Positions 9,632 through 19,123 are shown, counted from the first letter of the stretch. The stretch: DNA of 64,000 bases from Phaeobacter sp. 11ANDIMAR09 (GCF_001294455.1 NZ_LIKT01000012.1:62001-126000), one strand, 5' to 3'. Numbers and translations: made by a program. Notes: a model not told the origin generated them from the letters alone.

Positions 9632-10510
9632 CTAAAGTCGGGAATGCCAGTCTTTGAGGGCCTGGCCGATTTCATCCGGGGAATCCTCTTGGATGAAATG
9701 CGTACCCGCCACGGTGACCTCTGCGAGGTTGGGGAAGCTGCGCACAAAGTCCCGCACTGGGCCGGCGATAAGCGCCCCCGGCTCGGCATTGACAAACAGT
9801 TTTGGGACGGGCGTTTCGCGCAGCCAGGCGGAATAGGCCCCGACGATTTCGGTCACATCGGCCGGCTCACCCCCAATCGGGATTTGCCGGGGCCAGGTCA
9901 GGGTAGGGCGACGGTCTTCGCCAGCGGAGACAAAGGGGCGGCGGTACTCCGCCATCTCTTCTTCGGAGAGCCTACGCAGGATTGAGCCGGGCAGGATTGC
10001 TTCGACAAAGAGGTTCTTCTCTAGCACCATCTCTTCGCCCGCCTCAGAGCGCAGGCTCTGGAACATCGCGCGGGGCGCTTCGGGAAAGCTGTCCCAACCC
10101 GGCACAGGCGCCACGATACCCTCCATAAAGGCGATGCCGCGCAGCGCCTCCGGGTGCATATGCGCCCAGTGAAAGCCCAAGCCAGAGCCCCAGTCATGGA
10201 TCACCAGGGTGACATTTTCCGTCACGCCCAACTGCTCCAACAAGGCAAACAGATATTTGCGGTGTTCAACAAAGGTATAACGATCCGGACCGCTCTCTTC
10301 GAGCTTCTCCGAATCGCCCATCCCAATCAGATCCGGCGCGATCAGGCGCCCGCTCCCGACGAGATGGGGCATGATATTGCGCCACAGATATGAGGATGTC
10401 GGATTGCCATGCAAAAAGACAATGGGATCACCTTCGCCCTCCTCAATATAGGCCATCTGTTTGCCATGCACGGTGGCGAACTTCTTTTTGTCTCGAAAAT
10501 TCTGCACCAT
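9632..10510 (-). CDS. dhaA: Haloalkane dehalogenase (subfamily II)
   Basis: Alpha/beta hydrolase that hydrolyses haloalkanes to alcohol and halide. 292 residues, the usual length. Catalytic residues are all visible: nucleophile D106 in [10 protein letters not shown], acid E130 in FMEGIV (the subfamily II position), histidine in AGTHFIQED near 272, and the halide-binding pair N36 (HGNPTSS) and W107. LinB/DhaA share this pattern. Cytoplasmic, no signal peptide. Divergently transcribed from a TetR gene with a palindrome in the shared promoter, which suggests substrate-responsive control. Symbol given by family; substrate range unknown. Confidence 0.92.
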   Translation of the reverse strand: MVQNFRDKKKFATVHGKQMAYIEEGEGDPIVFLHGNPTSSYLWRNIMPHLVGSGRLIAPDLIGMGDSEKLEESGPDRYTFVEHRKYLFALLEQLGVTENVTLVIHDWGSGLGFHWAHMHPEALRGIAFMEGIVAPVPGWDSFPEAPRAMFQSLRSEAGEEMVLEKNLFVEAILPGSILRRLSEEEMAEYRRPFVSAGEDRRPTLTWPRQIPIGGEPADVTEIVGAYSAWLRETPVPKLFVNAEPGALIAGPVRDFVRSFPNLAEVTVAGTHFIQEDSPDEIGQALKDWHSRL

Positions 10511-10553
10511 CTGTCATTCTCCGCTCTTGATGATCTCCCTGGCAAAAGGCTAT

Positions 10554-10569
10554 TGGAATGGTCATTCCA
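10554..10569. promoter_or_regulatory. Palindromic operator between dehalogenase and TetR genes
   Basis: TGGAATG-GT-CATTCCA, two perfect 7 bp arms, in the 73 bp between the divergent start codons. Size and symmetry fit a TetR dimer site; binding is inferred. Confidence 0.65.
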
Positions 10570-10583
10570 GAACAAGGATGGAT

Positions 10584-11198
10584 ATGGCCCGCGCAAAATC
10601 TCCCTCACGTCACGCCCTGGTGGATTCGGCTCTCAAGCTGTTTTGGAAGCGGGGCTATCACAGAGTGTCCATGGGCGACCTGGTGCGTGAAACCGGCGTC
10701 GGCCGCGGCAGTCTTTACAGTGACTTTGCTGGCAAAGAGGCACTGTTTCACGCCTGTCTGGACCGCTACCAAGAGACCGTGGTCACCCCCGCCTTTGGGG
10801 GGGTCGAAGCCAAGGGCGCCGGCCTTGCCGAAGTGGGGCAATATCTCGACAAATTGCTTGCCCGCAATGCCGCGCATCCCGGGCCGGATGTCGGCTGTCT
10901 GGTGCTCAATACCCTGGCCCAAGTCACCCCGGAGGAGACGGAAACCCTAGCGCGGCTCAAGGCCCATGGCAGACGCCTGCAAAAGGGGCTGTATCAGGCG
11001 CTCTGGCAAGAGAACCAAAAACATCAAAAGCTGGATGAGGCAGAAATAGAAGCCCTGGCCCGCTTTACTCTGATATCACTCCAGGGGCTCTGGGCGCAGT
11101 CGCGCGGCAGTCGCGACATCGAAGCGCTGCGCCAGTATTGCAAAACGCTGCTGGAGCTGTTGGCCAACCGGCTTGGCACTGACGAGGTCACCACGTGA
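10584..11198 (+). CDS. TetR family transcriptional regulator
   Basis: 204 residues. The N-terminal helix-turn-helix is typical TetR (ALVDSALKLFWKRGY, VSMGDLVRETGVGRGSLYSDFAGKEALF, about residues 8-52); the rest is an alpha-helical ligand domain. I prefer ATG 10584 (MARAKSPS), which has AAGGA five bases upstream; ATG 10578 is an alternative. The frame is open further upstream but would run into the dehalogenase gene on the other strand. Likely represses the dehalogenase and itself through the palindrome at 10554. Its stop overlaps the next gene's GTG start. Confidence 0.88.
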   Translation: MARAKSPSRHALVDSALKLFWKRGYHRVSMGDLVRETGVGRGSLYSDFAGKEALFHACLDRYQETVVTPAFGGVEAKGAGLAEVGQYLDKLLARNAAHPGPDVGCLVLNTLAQVTPEETETLARLKAHGRRLQKGLYQALWQENQKHQKLDEAEIEALARFTLISLQGLWAQSRGSRDIEALRQYCKTLLELLANRLGTDEVTT

Positions 11199-11803
11199 GC
11201 GCGTATTCCACTGTGACCACCCCGCCCAAAGGCCCTTTTCGTTTTATTGCGCTGGATGTGGAAACCGCCAGCCGGGACAGCGCCAGCATTTGCCAGATCG
11301 GCATCGCTTGCGTGCGCCGCGACAACCACATCAAAACCTATACCACCTATGTGAACCCCGAGCAGAGCTTTGCCCCCTTCAACACCGAATTGCACGGGAT
11401 CGACGCAGAGACTGTTGCCTCAGCCCCCAGCTTCCCCGAGGCTTGGGAAATGCTCAAACCTCTGTTGCAGCTGCACCATCTGGTTCAACACAGCAGTTTT
11501 GACAGCCGCGCCATCGAGGCCGCCTGCCGCGCCTATCGCCTGCCCAATGCGGACCTCAGCTGGAGTGACAGCGTCAAAATCGCCCGCAAGGCCTGGCCCG
11601 AGTTCAAAGGAAACGGCGGCCATGGCCTGGGCAATCTGAAACAGGAACTCCGGCTCTCCTTTCAGCACCATGATGCCGGCGAAGACGCCCGTGCTGCGGC
11701 CCAGGTGGTGCTCCTGGCCGAACGCCGGTTAGGCCAGAGTTTTGACCTGATCAGCGGCACCGCCCGCAAGACCCAGTTCGCGCTGCCCCTGGACAGACCG
11801 TAA
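11195..11803 (+). CDS. DnaQ-like DEDDh 3'-5' exonuclease
   Basis: 202 residues beginning at GTG 11195, which overlaps the TetR stop (GTGA). Exo I motif is ALDVETA (D and E), Exo II is HSSFDSRAI, Exo III is HHDAGEDARAAA with the H and D of DEDDh enzymes. This matches stand-alone exonuclease-domain proteins related to the epsilon subunit of DNA polymerase III. Coupling to a TetR/dehalogenase locus is unexpected and probably reflects simple gene packing. The natural substrate is not known. Confidence 0.85.
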   Translation: MSAYSTVTTPPKGPFRFIALDVETASRDSASICQIGIACVRRDNHIKTYTTYVNPEQSFAPFNTELHGIDAETVASAPSFPEAWEMLKPLLQLHHLVQHSSFDSRAIEAACRAYRLPNADLSWSDSVKIARKAWPEFKGNGGHGLGNLKQELRLSFQHHDAGEDARAAAQVVLLAERRLGQSFDLISGTARKTQFALPLDRP

Positions 11804-11944
11804 CACAACCTGCCCATTGCCAGGCGGCCCCAAGTGGAAGATCCACCAGCCCCCGCCTCTGGCAGGCGTTGAGGCGCGGTCTCTTTCCCCAATAGAGATT
11901 CGCACCAAGCCCTGTCCCGGTGAAAAATGGATGCTGGAAAATAG

Positions 11945-11974
11945 AAAGCCTCAGGCGTTTCCGCCTAAGGCTTT
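11945..11974 (-). terminator. Hairpin terminator downstream of tRNA-Lys
   Basis: Stem AAAGCCT-C-AGGCG paired with CGCCT-A-AGGCTTT, eight bases beyond the tRNA 3' end. T-rich only weakly on the minus side, but stem strength and position fit a tRNA terminator. Confidence 0.6.
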
Positions 11975-11981
11975 GATAAAG

Positions 11982-12057
11982 TGGTGAGCCGTGATGGGTT
12001 CGAACCATCGACCTACTGATTAAAAGTCAGTTGCTCTACCAGCTGAGCTAACGGCCC
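11982..12057 (-). tRNA. tRNA-Lys (anticodon TTT)
   Basis: 76 bases including an encoded CCA. Acceptor stem GGGCCGT/ACGGCTC, D arm TAGCTCAGCTGGTAGAGCA, anticodon stem ACTGA/TCAGT with loop CTTTTAA (anticodon TTT, Lys), T arm with GGTTCGAACC. Divergent from dapF; no intron. Confidence 0.97.
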
Positions 12058-12243
12058 ACTTTATATGCGCAGTCTAAGCGAATTTCCTATAAGGATCAAG
12101 CACTTAATTTGCTATCGTCTGGCGCGTCCGTATCGTCTTTGCCGTCTCGATTGGCGGCTGTCTACGGTTAGGACGGGAAAGGGTCAAGCCCTTTTTTGAA
12201 CTTTATGCGTCACAGGCTGGATTCATTTTCACCGCAGGTCTAT

Positions 12244-13083
12244 ATGCCCAATATGAGCACGCATTCAGAACCCCTTTTCCCCTTCATGAAGATGCACGGG
12301 CTTGGCAATGATTTTGTCGTTGTCGATGCACGGGCGCAAAACCTGGAGATAACCCCTACCCTGGCTAAGGGAATCGCCCATCGCCAGTTTGGCGTGGGCT
12401 TTGATCAGCTTGCCCTGATCGAAACGGGCCGCAGCGATGCGCATCTGACATTCTACAATGCCGATGGCTCTACCTCGGCGGCCTGTGGCAATGCCACCCG
12501 CTGCATTGCCCGCCATCTGATGGAGGAAAGCGGCAAGGCCGAACTGCATCTCACCACCGATCGCGGAGACCTCTTTGCCCGCGACGCCGGCGATGGCCTC
12601 ACCTCGGTCAATATGGGGCAGCCGCAGCTCCTCTGGAATGACGTCCCCCTGGCTAAAGATATCGACACGCTGGAACTGCCTATTGAGGGAGCCCCTACAG
12701 CCACCGGTATGGGCAATCCCCACTGCACCTTCTTTGTCGAGGATGCCGAGACCGTCCCACTGCAGGACTTTGGCCCCCGTTATGAGCATCACCCGCTCTA
12801 CCCTGAACGCACCAATGTGCAGGTGGCCCATCTGGTTGGCCCCGATCACATCCGCATGCGCGTCTGGGAGCGTGGTGTCGGCGTCACCCTGGCCTCTGGC
12901 TCCTCCTCCTGCGCCACCGCAGTGGCCGCCGCGCGCCGAGGGCTCACCGGGCGCCGCGTGCAGATCGACCTGGATGGCGGCACGCTTTGGATCGACTGGC
13001 GCGAAGATGGCGTCTGGATGACCGGCCCGACAATGCATGTATTCTCCGGCACCTTTACCGCCGCCTTTCTCGAAAGTCTCTGA
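12244..13083 (+). CDS. dapF: Diaminopimelate epimerase
   Basis: Interconverts LL- and meso-diaminopimelate for lysine and peptidoglycan synthesis. 279 residues from ATG 12244 with GCAGG upstream; ATG 12253 is nearly as good. Starts LFPFMKMHGLGNDFVVVDAR; the two catalytic cysteines are in AACGNATRC (C81) and GSSSCATAVAA (about 225), and the ERGVGVTLASG loop precedes the second. Three bases separate it from mtaB, so they form an operon. Confidence 0.95.
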   Translation: MPNMSTHSEPLFPFMKMHGLGNDFVVVDARAQNLEITPTLAKGIAHRQFGVGFDQLALIETGRSDAHLTFYNADGSTSAACGNATRCIARHLMEESGKAELHLTTDRGDLFARDAGDGLTSVNMGQPQLLWNDVPLAKDIDTLELPIEGAPTATGMGNPHCTFFVEDAETVPLQDFGPRYEHHPLYPERTNVQVAHLVGPDHIRMRVWERGVGVTLASGSSSCATAVAAARRGLTGRRVQIDLDGGTLWIDWREDGVWMTGPTMHVFSGTFTAAFLESL

Positions 13084-13086
13084 TCC

Positions 13087-14343
13087 ATGTCCGCGCCCAA
13101 GTTCACCACCCTCGGCTGTCGTCTCAACGCCTATGAGACAGAAGCCATGAAGGAGCTGTCGCAGCAGGCCGGGCTGGAGGATCTGGTGGTGGTCAATACC
13201 TGCGCCGTCACCGCCGAGGCCGTGCGCAAATCACGCCAGGAAATTCGTCGCCTTCGCCGCGACAACCCCAAAGCCCGCATCGTGGTGACGGGCTGCGCCG
13301 CCCAGACTGAACCGGAAACCTTTGCCCAGATGGCAGAGGTTGATACCGTCATTGGCAATACCGAAAAGATGCAGCCGGAAACCTGGAACGGCATGGCGGC
13401 CAACTTCATCGGAGAGACCGAAAAGGTCCAGGTCGATGACATCATGTCCGTGACCGAAACTGCCGGCCACCTGATCGACGGTTTTGGCACCCGCAGCCGC
13501 GCCTATGTGCAGGTGCAAAACGGCTGCGATCACCGCTGCACCTTCTGCATCATCCCCTATGGTCGCGGCAATTCCCGCTCTGTGCCTGCAGGTGTAGTGG
13601 TCGATCAGATCAAACGCCTGGTCGACAAGGGCTACAACGAGGTGGTGCTCACAGGCGTTGACCTCACCTCTTGGGGGGCTGATCTGCCCGCCACGCCAAA
13701 GCTCGGCGATCTGGTGATGCGGATCCTCAAACTTGTTCCGGACCTGCCGCGGCTGCGCATTTCCTCGATTGATTCGATCGAAGTGGATGAAAACCTGATG
13801 CAGGCCATCGCCACCGAGCCGCGCCTGATGCCACATCTGCATCTATCGCTGCAACACGGCGACGATATGATCCTCAAACGCATGGCCCGGCGTCACCTGC
13901 GCGATGATGCCATCCGGTTCTGCGAAGAGGCGCTCAAACTGCGACCCGAAATGACCTTTGGCGCCGATATCATCGCCGGCTTTCCGACCGAAACCGAAGC
14001 GCATTTTGAAAACTCGCTGAAACTGGTCACCGACTGCAACCTCACCTGGCTGCATGTCTTCCCCTATTCCAAACGGGCCGGCACCCCGGCCGCCAAAATC
14101 CCCAAACAGGTCAATGGCACAGTGATCAAATCCCGCGCCGCCCGGCTGCGCGCCGCGGGTGAGGCCCGGGTACAGTCCCATCTGGCAGCACAGATTGGCA
14201 AGACCCATCAGGTGCTGATGGAAAACCCACATATGGGCCGGACCGAGCAATTTAGCGAAGTGAAATTTGCCACGCCGCAAGAAGAAGGCCAGATCGTCAC
14301 CGCCACCATTCTCGGTCAGCAAGGCACCCAGCTCACTGCCTGA
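13087..14343 (+). CDS. mtaB: tRNA (t6A37)-C2 methylthiotransferase MtaB
   Basis: Radical-SAM enzyme making ms2t6A at position 37 of tRNAs that read ANN codons. 418 residues. N-terminal UPF0004 domain with three cysteines (TLGCRLN, VNTCAVTAEA, VTGCAAQ) for the auxiliary 4Fe-4S cluster; radical-SAM CxxxCxxC in GCDHRCTFCIIPYGRG (about residues 155-165); C-terminal TRAM-like end. The SRSVP after the cluster is the MtaB signature. Cotranscribed with dapF. A tRNA-Lys, one natural substrate class, happens to lie just upstream. Confidence 0.93.
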   Translation: MSAPKFTTLGCRLNAYETEAMKELSQQAGLEDLVVVNTCAVTAEAVRKSRQEIRRLRRDNPKARIVVTGCAAQTEPETFAQMAEVDTVIGNTEKMQPETWNGMAANFIGETEKVQVDDIMSVTETAGHLIDGFGTRSRAYVQVQNGCDHRCTFCIIPYGRGNSRSVPAGVVVDQIKRLVDKGYNEVVLTGVDLTSWGADLPATPKLGDLVMRILKLVPDLPRLRISSIDSIEVDENLMQAIATEPRLMPHLHLSLQHGDDMILKRMARRHLRDDAIRFCEEALKLRPEMTFGADIIAGFPTETEAHFENSLKLVTDCNLTWLHVFPYSKRAGTPAAKIPKQVNGTVIKSRAARLRAAGEARVQSHLAAQIGKTHQVLMENPHMGRTEQFSEVKFATPQEEGQIVTATILGQQGTQLTA

Positions 14344-14363
14344 CAGTCTGCCCTTTTCCTCAT

Positions 14364-14423
14364 CATCTTTCCCCAAATATTCCGGGGTGAATGCGCGCCT
14401 TGCGCGCAGAGGGGCAGCGCCCC
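14364..14423 (-). repeat. Composite extragenic repeat, copy B
   Basis: Read on the minus strand: GGGGC/GCCCC hairpin (14411-14423), second hairpin TGCGCGC/GCGCGCA (14393-14407), then CCCCGGAATATTTGGGG. A divergent version of the same module, placed after mtaB. Confidence 0.5.
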
Positions 14424-14443
14424 ACTGTCCCAACGCCTGCAAA

Positions 14444-14479
14444 ACAAAAAAGGCCCCCGCAAGTCACCTTGCAGGGGCC
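14444..14479 (-). terminator. Terminator of the petABC operon
   Basis: Twelve-pair stem GGCCCCTGCAAG/CTTGCGGGGGCC with one mismatch and a GTGA loop, followed on the minus strand by TTTTTTGTTTT. Lies 28 bp beyond the petC stop. Confidence 0.85.
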
Positions 14480-14506
14480 AATTCTAGTTCATGGGAAATC
14501 AGCCAA

Positions 14507-15298
14507 TCAGGCGGATTTTTTGCCCTTGTGCGGCGCCCAGAGCTGTTTGTTGGTCAGATAAAGCAGAACCGACAAAACTGTCAGGATCAGAACCCCAACA
14601 AAACCGGTTTGCTTACGCGCCATCATTTTGGGCTCAGCGGTCCACATCAGGAAAGCCGCAACATCCTGCGACATCGCCTTAACGGAATTGTCGTGGCCAT
14701 CGGCAAATTCAACCTGCTCGTCCGACAGCGGTGGTGCCATCGAGATCCAGCCACCTGGGAAGGCGGTGTTCTCATAAAACAGGGTGCCAGCTTCTTCCTT
14801 TTCCTCACCGGTATAACCGTCCAGCAAAGAGGCGATGTATTCCGCGCCACCGATGCCTTTGAACAGCTGGTTCATACCGGAGCCATAGGGGCCGTGGAAA
14901 CCGGCACGCGCCTTGGCCATCAGGCTCAGGTCAGGTGCACCAGCTGCGGTATTGGCAGGGAAGTGATCTACCGGCTTGGCAGGCACGTCCTCATCCAGTT
15001 CCGCGTCATAGACGGTGAAGTTCTCAGCCGCATAGGCACGCACTTGGTCGGCGGGCAGCGCGGGGCCACCCTCATCCGCCAGAGTGCGCAGGGGCACAAA
15101 CTTCAACCCGTGACAGGCCGCACAAACCTCGGTGTAGATCTGCAAGCCACGTTGCAGCTGATTTTGGTCATAGGCGCCAAATGGTCCCTCGAACGAGAAC
15201 TGGAAGTCCTCGACGTGGCCGCTACCACCTGCCGCATTGGATGCAGCAGGGATAAGGGCCAGAGCGAAGGCGGCACCGATTGCGAGTGTCTTCAACAT
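14507..15298 (-). CDS. petC: Cytochrome c1 of the bc1 complex
   Basis: Membrane-anchored c-type cytochrome that passes electrons from the Rieske protein to cytochrome c2. 263 residues: signal peptide [20 protein letters not shown] with cleavage near SNAAGG, haem site CAACH followed by [16 protein letters not shown], and one C-terminal transmembrane helix ([20 protein letters not shown]). The distal haem-ligand region [15 protein letters not shown] is typical. Last gene of petABC, with 19 bases between it and petB. Confidence 0.96.
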   Translation of the reverse strand: MLKTLAIGAAFALALIPAASNAAGGSGHVEDFQFSFEGPFGAYDQNQLQRGLQIYTEVCAACHGLKFVPLRTLADEGGPALPADQVRAYAAENFTVYDAELDEDVPAKPVDHFPANTAAGAPDLSLMAKARAGFHGPYGSGMNQLFKGIGGAEYIASLLDGYTGEEKEEAGTLFYENTAFPGGWISMAPPLSDEQVEFADGHDNSVKAMSQDVAAFLMWTAEPKMMARKQTGFVGVLILTVLSVLLYLTNKQLWAPHKGKKSA

Positions 15299-15317
15299 TG
15301 GGAGCTGTCCTTCTCTC

Positions 15318-16649
15318 TTACTCGGCAGGCGTGGCTGCGTCGGATTTCTCGCCGTAGTGAGCGTCGAAATCTTCTTCGATTGTAGCAGGCTCTGCCAGGG
15401 GCTTCTCGATCACACCCAGGATCGGCAGGATCACCAGGAAGTAGCCAAACCAATAGGCCGATGCGATCAGCGAGAACGATGCATAGGGCTCTTCCGCCGG
15501 CATCGCGCCCAGCCACATCAGGGCAAAGAAGTCAAAGACCAAGAGATAGAACCACCATTTGAACATCGGACGATAGCGACCAGAGCGCACACGCGAGGTG
15601 TCGAGCCATGGCACCAGAGCCATGATGGCAATCGCACCGAACATCGCCAGAACCCCAAAGAACTTGGCGTCGATGATGCCACCGGTCACAAAGGAGGCAA
15701 TCTGCACGACCCAGACTTCCGAGGTGAAGGCCCGCAGGATCGCGTAGAAGGGCAGGAAGTACCATTCCGGAACGATATGCGCAGGGGTCACCAGCGGGTT
15801 GGCCTCGATATAGTTATCGGGGTGGCCCAGGTAGTTTGGCATAAAGCCAACGATCGCCCAGAAGATCACCAGAACCACGGCCAGGCCGAGGAAATCCTTG
15901 ATCACAAAGTAGGGCCAGAACGGCAGGGTGTCTTTTTCGGCTTCCTCTTTCGAGCCCTTGCGCACATCAACCCCGGTTGGGTTGTTGTTGCCGGTGGTGT
16001 GGAAGGCCCAGATATGGACCACAACCAGCGCCGCAATGACAAATGGCAGCAGATAGTGCAGCGAGAAGAAACGGTTCAGCGTTGCGTTATCCACCGCAGG
16101 TCCGCCCAGCAGGAAGGTCTGCAGCGCTTCGCCAACAAAAGGAATGGCGCCAAAGAGGCCGGTGATCACGGTCGCACCCCAGAAGGACATCTGACCCCAG
16201 GGCAGAACATAGCCCATGAAACCGGTTGCCATCATCAAGAGGTAGATGATCATGCCGATGATCCAGGTGACTTCACGTGGGGCCTTGTAGGAGCCGTAGA
16301 AGAGACCGCGGAAAATGTGGATGTAAACGGCCACGAAGAACAGCGAGGCGCCGTTTGCGTGAATGTAGCGCAGCATATAGCCGCCATTCACATCGCGCAT
16401 GATGTGCTCAACGCTCGAGAACGCCAGGTCAACATGCGGGGTGTAATGCATCACCAGAACGATGCCGGTGACAATTTGCAGCACCAGGCAGAAAGCCAGA
16501 ACGATGCCCCAGATCCACCACCAGTTCAGGTTCTTGGGGGTGGGGATCATGATGGTGTCATATACCAGACCGACGATGGGCAGGCGGCTATGCAGCCATT
16601 TCTCTGCGCCAGTCTTTGGTTCGTAATGATCGTGCGGAATGCCAGACAT
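15318..16649 (-). CDS. petB: Cytochrome b of the bc1 complex
   Basis: Eight-helix inner-membrane subunit holding haems bL and bH and the Qo/Qi sites. 443 residues, normal for Rhodobacteraceae. Visible: [10 protein letters not shown], the histidine pairs in helices B and D ([11 protein letters not shown] region and [23 protein letters not shown]), the Qo motif [13 protein letters not shown]. Strong ribosome site AAGGAGGT before ATG 16649. Eleven bases from petA, so one operon. The C-terminal extension after the last helix is acidic. Confidence 0.97.
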   Translation of the reverse strand: MSGIPHDHYEPKTGAEKWLHSRLPIVGLVYDTIMIPTPKNLNWWWIWGIVLAFCLVLQIVTGIVLVMHYTPHVDLAFSSVEHIMRDVNGGYMLRYIHANGASLFFVAVYIHIFRGLFYGSYKAPREVTWIIGMIIYLLMMATGFMGYVLPWGQMSFWGATVITGLFGAIPFVGEALQTFLLGGPAVDNATLNRFFSLHYLLPFVIAALVVVHIWAFHTTGNNNPTGVDVRKGSKEEAEKDTLPFWPYFVIKDFLGLAVVLVIFWAIVGFMPNYLGHPDNYIEANPLVTPAHIVPEWYFLPFYAILRAFTSEVWVVQIASFVTGGIIDAKFFGVLAMFGAIAIMALVPWLDTSRVRSGRYRPMFKWWFYLLVFDFFALMWLGAMPAEEPYASFSLIASAYWFGYFLVILPILGVIEKPLAEPATIEEDFDAHYGEKSDAATPAE

Positions 16650-16660
16650 TGCGTACCTCC

Positions 16661-17221
16661 TTATCCCAGTTTGATGGTGTTGGCGTCAGTGAACTCGGCC
16701 ACGGGAACGTGCAGGTTCTCAGGCGCGGGGCCTTTGCGGATCCGGCCAGCGGTGTCGTAGTGCGACCCGTGACAGGGGCAGAACCAGCCATTGAAGTCGC
16801 CGGCACCATCACCAAGCGGCACACAGCCGAGGTGGGTACAAACACCCATCATCACCAACCATTCGCCATTCTCATCCATGGCGCGGTTCGCATCCGCGGC
16901 ATCGGTGCCTGGCTTATTGGGGTTTTCGGATGCGGTATCGATCAAACCAGCGACATCAACTGCGCGCGCTTCGTCGATCTCAGCCTGGGTACGGCGGCGA
17001 ATGAACACGGGTTTCCCCAGGAACATCACACTGATCTGCGTTCCAACTTCTACACCGCTGATGTCCACGAGAATCGAGGACAAAGCTTTGACGTCAGCCG
17101 AGGGGTTCATCTGATTGACCAGGGGCCATACAGCGGCACCCGCAGTCACTGCCCCGGCGCCGGCAGTGGCGTAGTAGAGGAAATCTCTCCGGGTTCCTTC
17201 GTTGTCTTCTGCGTGGGACAC
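16661..17221 (-). CDS. petA: Rieske iron-sulfur protein of the bc1 complex
   Basis: 186 residues. Starts at GTG 17221 (GGAGA seven bases upstream). The N-terminus has a twin-arginine motif ([12 protein letters not shown]) running into an uncleaved membrane anchor, as usual for bacterial Rieske proteins. The 2Fe-2S ligands are in [10 protein letters not shown] and CPCHGSHYD with the flexible hinge before them. First gene of petABC. The 208 bp upstream should carry the operon promoter; I see no confident -35/-10 pair. Confidence 0.96.
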   Translation of the reverse strand: MSHAEDNEGTRRDFLYYATAGAGAVTAGAAVWPLVNQMNPSADVKALSSILVDISGVEVGTQISVMFLGKPVFIRRRTQAEIDEARAVDVAGLIDTASENPNKPGTDAADANRAMDENGEWLVMMGVCTHLGCVPLGDGAGDFNGWFCPCHGSHYDTAGRIRKGPAPENLHVPVAEFTDANTIKLG

Positions 17222-17429
17222 GAGGTTTTCTCCATTTCCAGCGCCCGTTTAGGGCAAACATGCGCATGCACCACGATAAACGCGGTGACTCATCGCGGGT
17301 CATAGCCGGGTGAGGCGCTTTCGTCCAGCGGTCAAAGGCGCACATGGCACTCCAGTTTCAAGTTTCTTTGAATGGGCGCTCTCAAAACCACAGCGAAACC
17401 GCTCCAGCCCCCGCGTTATAAAGAAAGAA

Positions 17430-18032
17430 TTAACCCTCAGGCGGCCGAGTCGCCTGCATAGAGGCGCGCGATTCGAAAGCTGCGAACCAATCCGCCAGGG
17501 CCTCATTGTCGCTGCGCCAACCCGCATCTGGATGGCGAAAATCCACATAGGCCAGGGCGCAGCCCACCGCGATCTGGCCCATATCCAGCGGGCCTTGCAG
17601 GTGACTCATCCAGCGCGCATTCAGCGCCGAACAGGCGCCCAGCACCTTACCCAGTTGCGCCTTGATCCACTCCGGCGACTGTTTGTCCTCAGGGCGCAGA
17701 CGCATCTCATAGGTCATGAGCACCGCAGCCTCCATGATGCCATCGGCCGTGGCCTCCAGTACCTTTGTGTCCCAACCTGCCGCATAAAGCCCGGCCCCTG
17801 CACGTTCGTCCAGATAGGCGCAGATCACCCGGCTATCATACAGGGCTGGCCCGTCGCCTCGCTCCAACGCCGGGATCTTGGCCAAGGGGTTGCTGGCCCG
17901 CACATCGGCACTGGGCGCATAGGGGGTGGTTGCGACATTGTGTAGCTCCACACTGTCCAGGGTTTCGGTTTCGTGCAGCAGGACCATCACCTTTCGCACA
18001 AAGGGGGAGGTCGGGGCATAGTGCAATTTCAT
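17430..18032 (-). CDS. Glutathione S-transferase family protein
   Basis: 200 residues. Thioredoxin-fold N-terminal domain with MKLHYAPTSPFVRKVMVLLHE, in which the serine of SPF is the probable glutathione-activating residue, followed by NPLAKIPAL (cis-proline) and LYDSRVICAYLDE; an all-alpha C-terminal domain with VGCALAYVDFR. It resembles the YibF group. ATG 18032 has GAGGAAC upstream. Stands alone upstream of petA's promoter region; substrate unknown. Confidence 0.88.
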   Translation of the reverse strand: MKLHYAPTSPFVRKVMVLLHETETLDSVELHNVATTPYAPSADVRASNPLAKIPALERGDGPALYDSRVICAYLDERAGAGLYAAGWDTKVLEATADGIMEAAVLMTYEMRLRPEDKQSPEWIKAQLGKVLGACSALNARWMSHLQGPLDMGQIAVGCALAYVDFRHPDAGWRSDNEALADWFAAFESRASMQATRPPEG

Positions 18033-18131
18033 CGCGGGTTCCTCTCAGTTTAGGCGCAGCCTAGCCACTCTCGGTAGAAAGAAAACCCCGGCGTAGCGGC
18101 AGAGTGGAATTGGCGCAGGTGAATGTGCCGC

Positions 18132-18749
18132 CTAGTCCAGCGCATCCCGCATCGCCTGGGCGAGACCGGACAGGTCGGCTCCGCTCCCCTGTTCGATACT
18201 GTCACAAACCGCGCGACGTGCGGGCTCAGGTTTATTCTGGCTCAGCTTCCAGGTTCCGCTGCTCTCTGCCACGTTCAAACGCAGAGGCACGATCATCCGC
18301 ATCATGCGATCCAGCGCTTCCGGCGCCATCTTTTCACTGCGCCAAACCGGCTTGGGCGCCAGGCGCTGTTCAAAAAAGTCAGACTGCCGCTCCAGCAGGT
18401 CCCGCAGTTCCTCTTGTGGACGCAGCTCCAGCTCCCCCATCAGATGCACTGCGATATAGTTCCAGGTCGGCACCTGATCTTCCAGCCCGTACCAATCCGG
18501 CGAGACATATCCATCCGGCCCGCTCACCGCCAACCTGGCCGGGCCTGCGGGTTTCAAGAGCCGCACAATGGGATTGGAGCGCACCAGATGCAGATCGGCC
18601 CAGGTGCCATCCTCTGACAAAACAAAGGGCACATGGCTCAACAGCGGCAGGTCACCATCGCAAACCGCAAGAATACCAAAGCCCCTGTCGCGCGCATAGG
18701 CGAGGTTCTGATCTCTGTCCGCGGCGCGGAAAATGGGATTTGGGTGCAT
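18132..18749 (-). CDS. FMN-binding PaiB-type protein
   Basis: 205 residues. MHPNPIF at the start, DLPLLSHVPFVLSEDGTWADLHLVRSNP, then PDWYGLEDQVPTWNYIAVHLMGE are characteristic of the FMN-binding negative regulator family (Bacillus PaiB), which has a split-barrel flavin fold. ATG 18749 follows GAGGAGAGA. It stands divergent from the FMN-riboswitch controlled ribH gene, a suggestive but unproven flavin link. Whether it acts as a transcription factor or a flavin-dependent enzyme cannot be told from sequence. Confidence 0.85.
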   Translation of the reverse strand: MHPNPIFRAADRDQNLAYARDRGFGILAVCDGDLPLLSHVPFVLSEDGTWADLHLVRSNPIVRLLKPAGPARLAVSGPDGYVSPDWYGLEDQVPTWNYIAVHLMGELELRPQEELRDLLERQSDFFEQRLAPKPVWRSEKMAPEALDRMMRMIVPLRLNVAESSGTWKLSQNKPEPARRAVCDSIEQGSGADLSGLAQAMRDALD

Positions 18750-18919
18750 GTCTCTCTCCTCGCCTTTGCTTTTGTTCTCTTGCCCAGGCAGAGGGAAGAC
18801 CCAATTTCAGTCATTTTGACCCAACCAATAGCAGCCCGACGGCTCTGTCCCGTGGCGTCCTTTAGGCAAAGGTGACTCTGGCTCTTGAAAATCACCCCAC
18901 AGCTTGTAAACCTCCCCCT

Positions 18920-19123
18920 GTTCTCAGGGCGGGGTGAAATTCCCCACCGGCGGTATGCGAGGGGCCTCCCTTCGTGAGCCCGCGAGCGGCTTTTGCGTTT
19001 TACGCCTCCACAGCCCGAAAAGTGGGAACCGGTTTTTGGACTGTGCTGTGGAGCAAACAAAAAAGTGTCAGCAGATCTGGTGTGATTCCAGAGCCGACGG
19101 TCATAGTCCGGATGGAAGAGAAC
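18920..19123 (+). promoter_or_regulatory. FMN riboswitch (RFN element)
   Basis: All conserved blocks are present: GTTCTCAGGGCGGGGTGAAA, CCCCACCGGCGGTA, GCCCGCGAGC, GTCAGCAGATCTGGTG, AGAGCCGACGGTCATAGTC and GGATGGAAGAGAAC; the first and last form helix P1. At 204 nt it is longer than usual because the variable side arm (about 18990-19068) carries an extra 50-base hairpin. It lies 90 bases ahead of ribH, whose ribosome site AGGAGA is at 19203-19208. The 160 bp upstream (18750-18911) should hold the promoter; I could not fix it. Confidence 0.95.
19006..19053. repeat. Palindromic repeat inside the FMN riboswitch side arm
   Basis: Outer stem CTCCACAGC/GCTGTGGAG (9 bp, perfect) encloses CCGAAAAGTGGGAACCGG and TTTTTGG. 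The inner part matches a palindrome I know as a frequent intergenic repeat in Rhizobiales and relatives (GAAAAGTGGGAACCGGTTTTC type). Confidence 0.6.

Noticed and set aside
15237-16760. 507-codon open frame opposite petB
   Set aside because: Antisense to cytochrome b, which is certain from its haem histidines; no recognisable domain.
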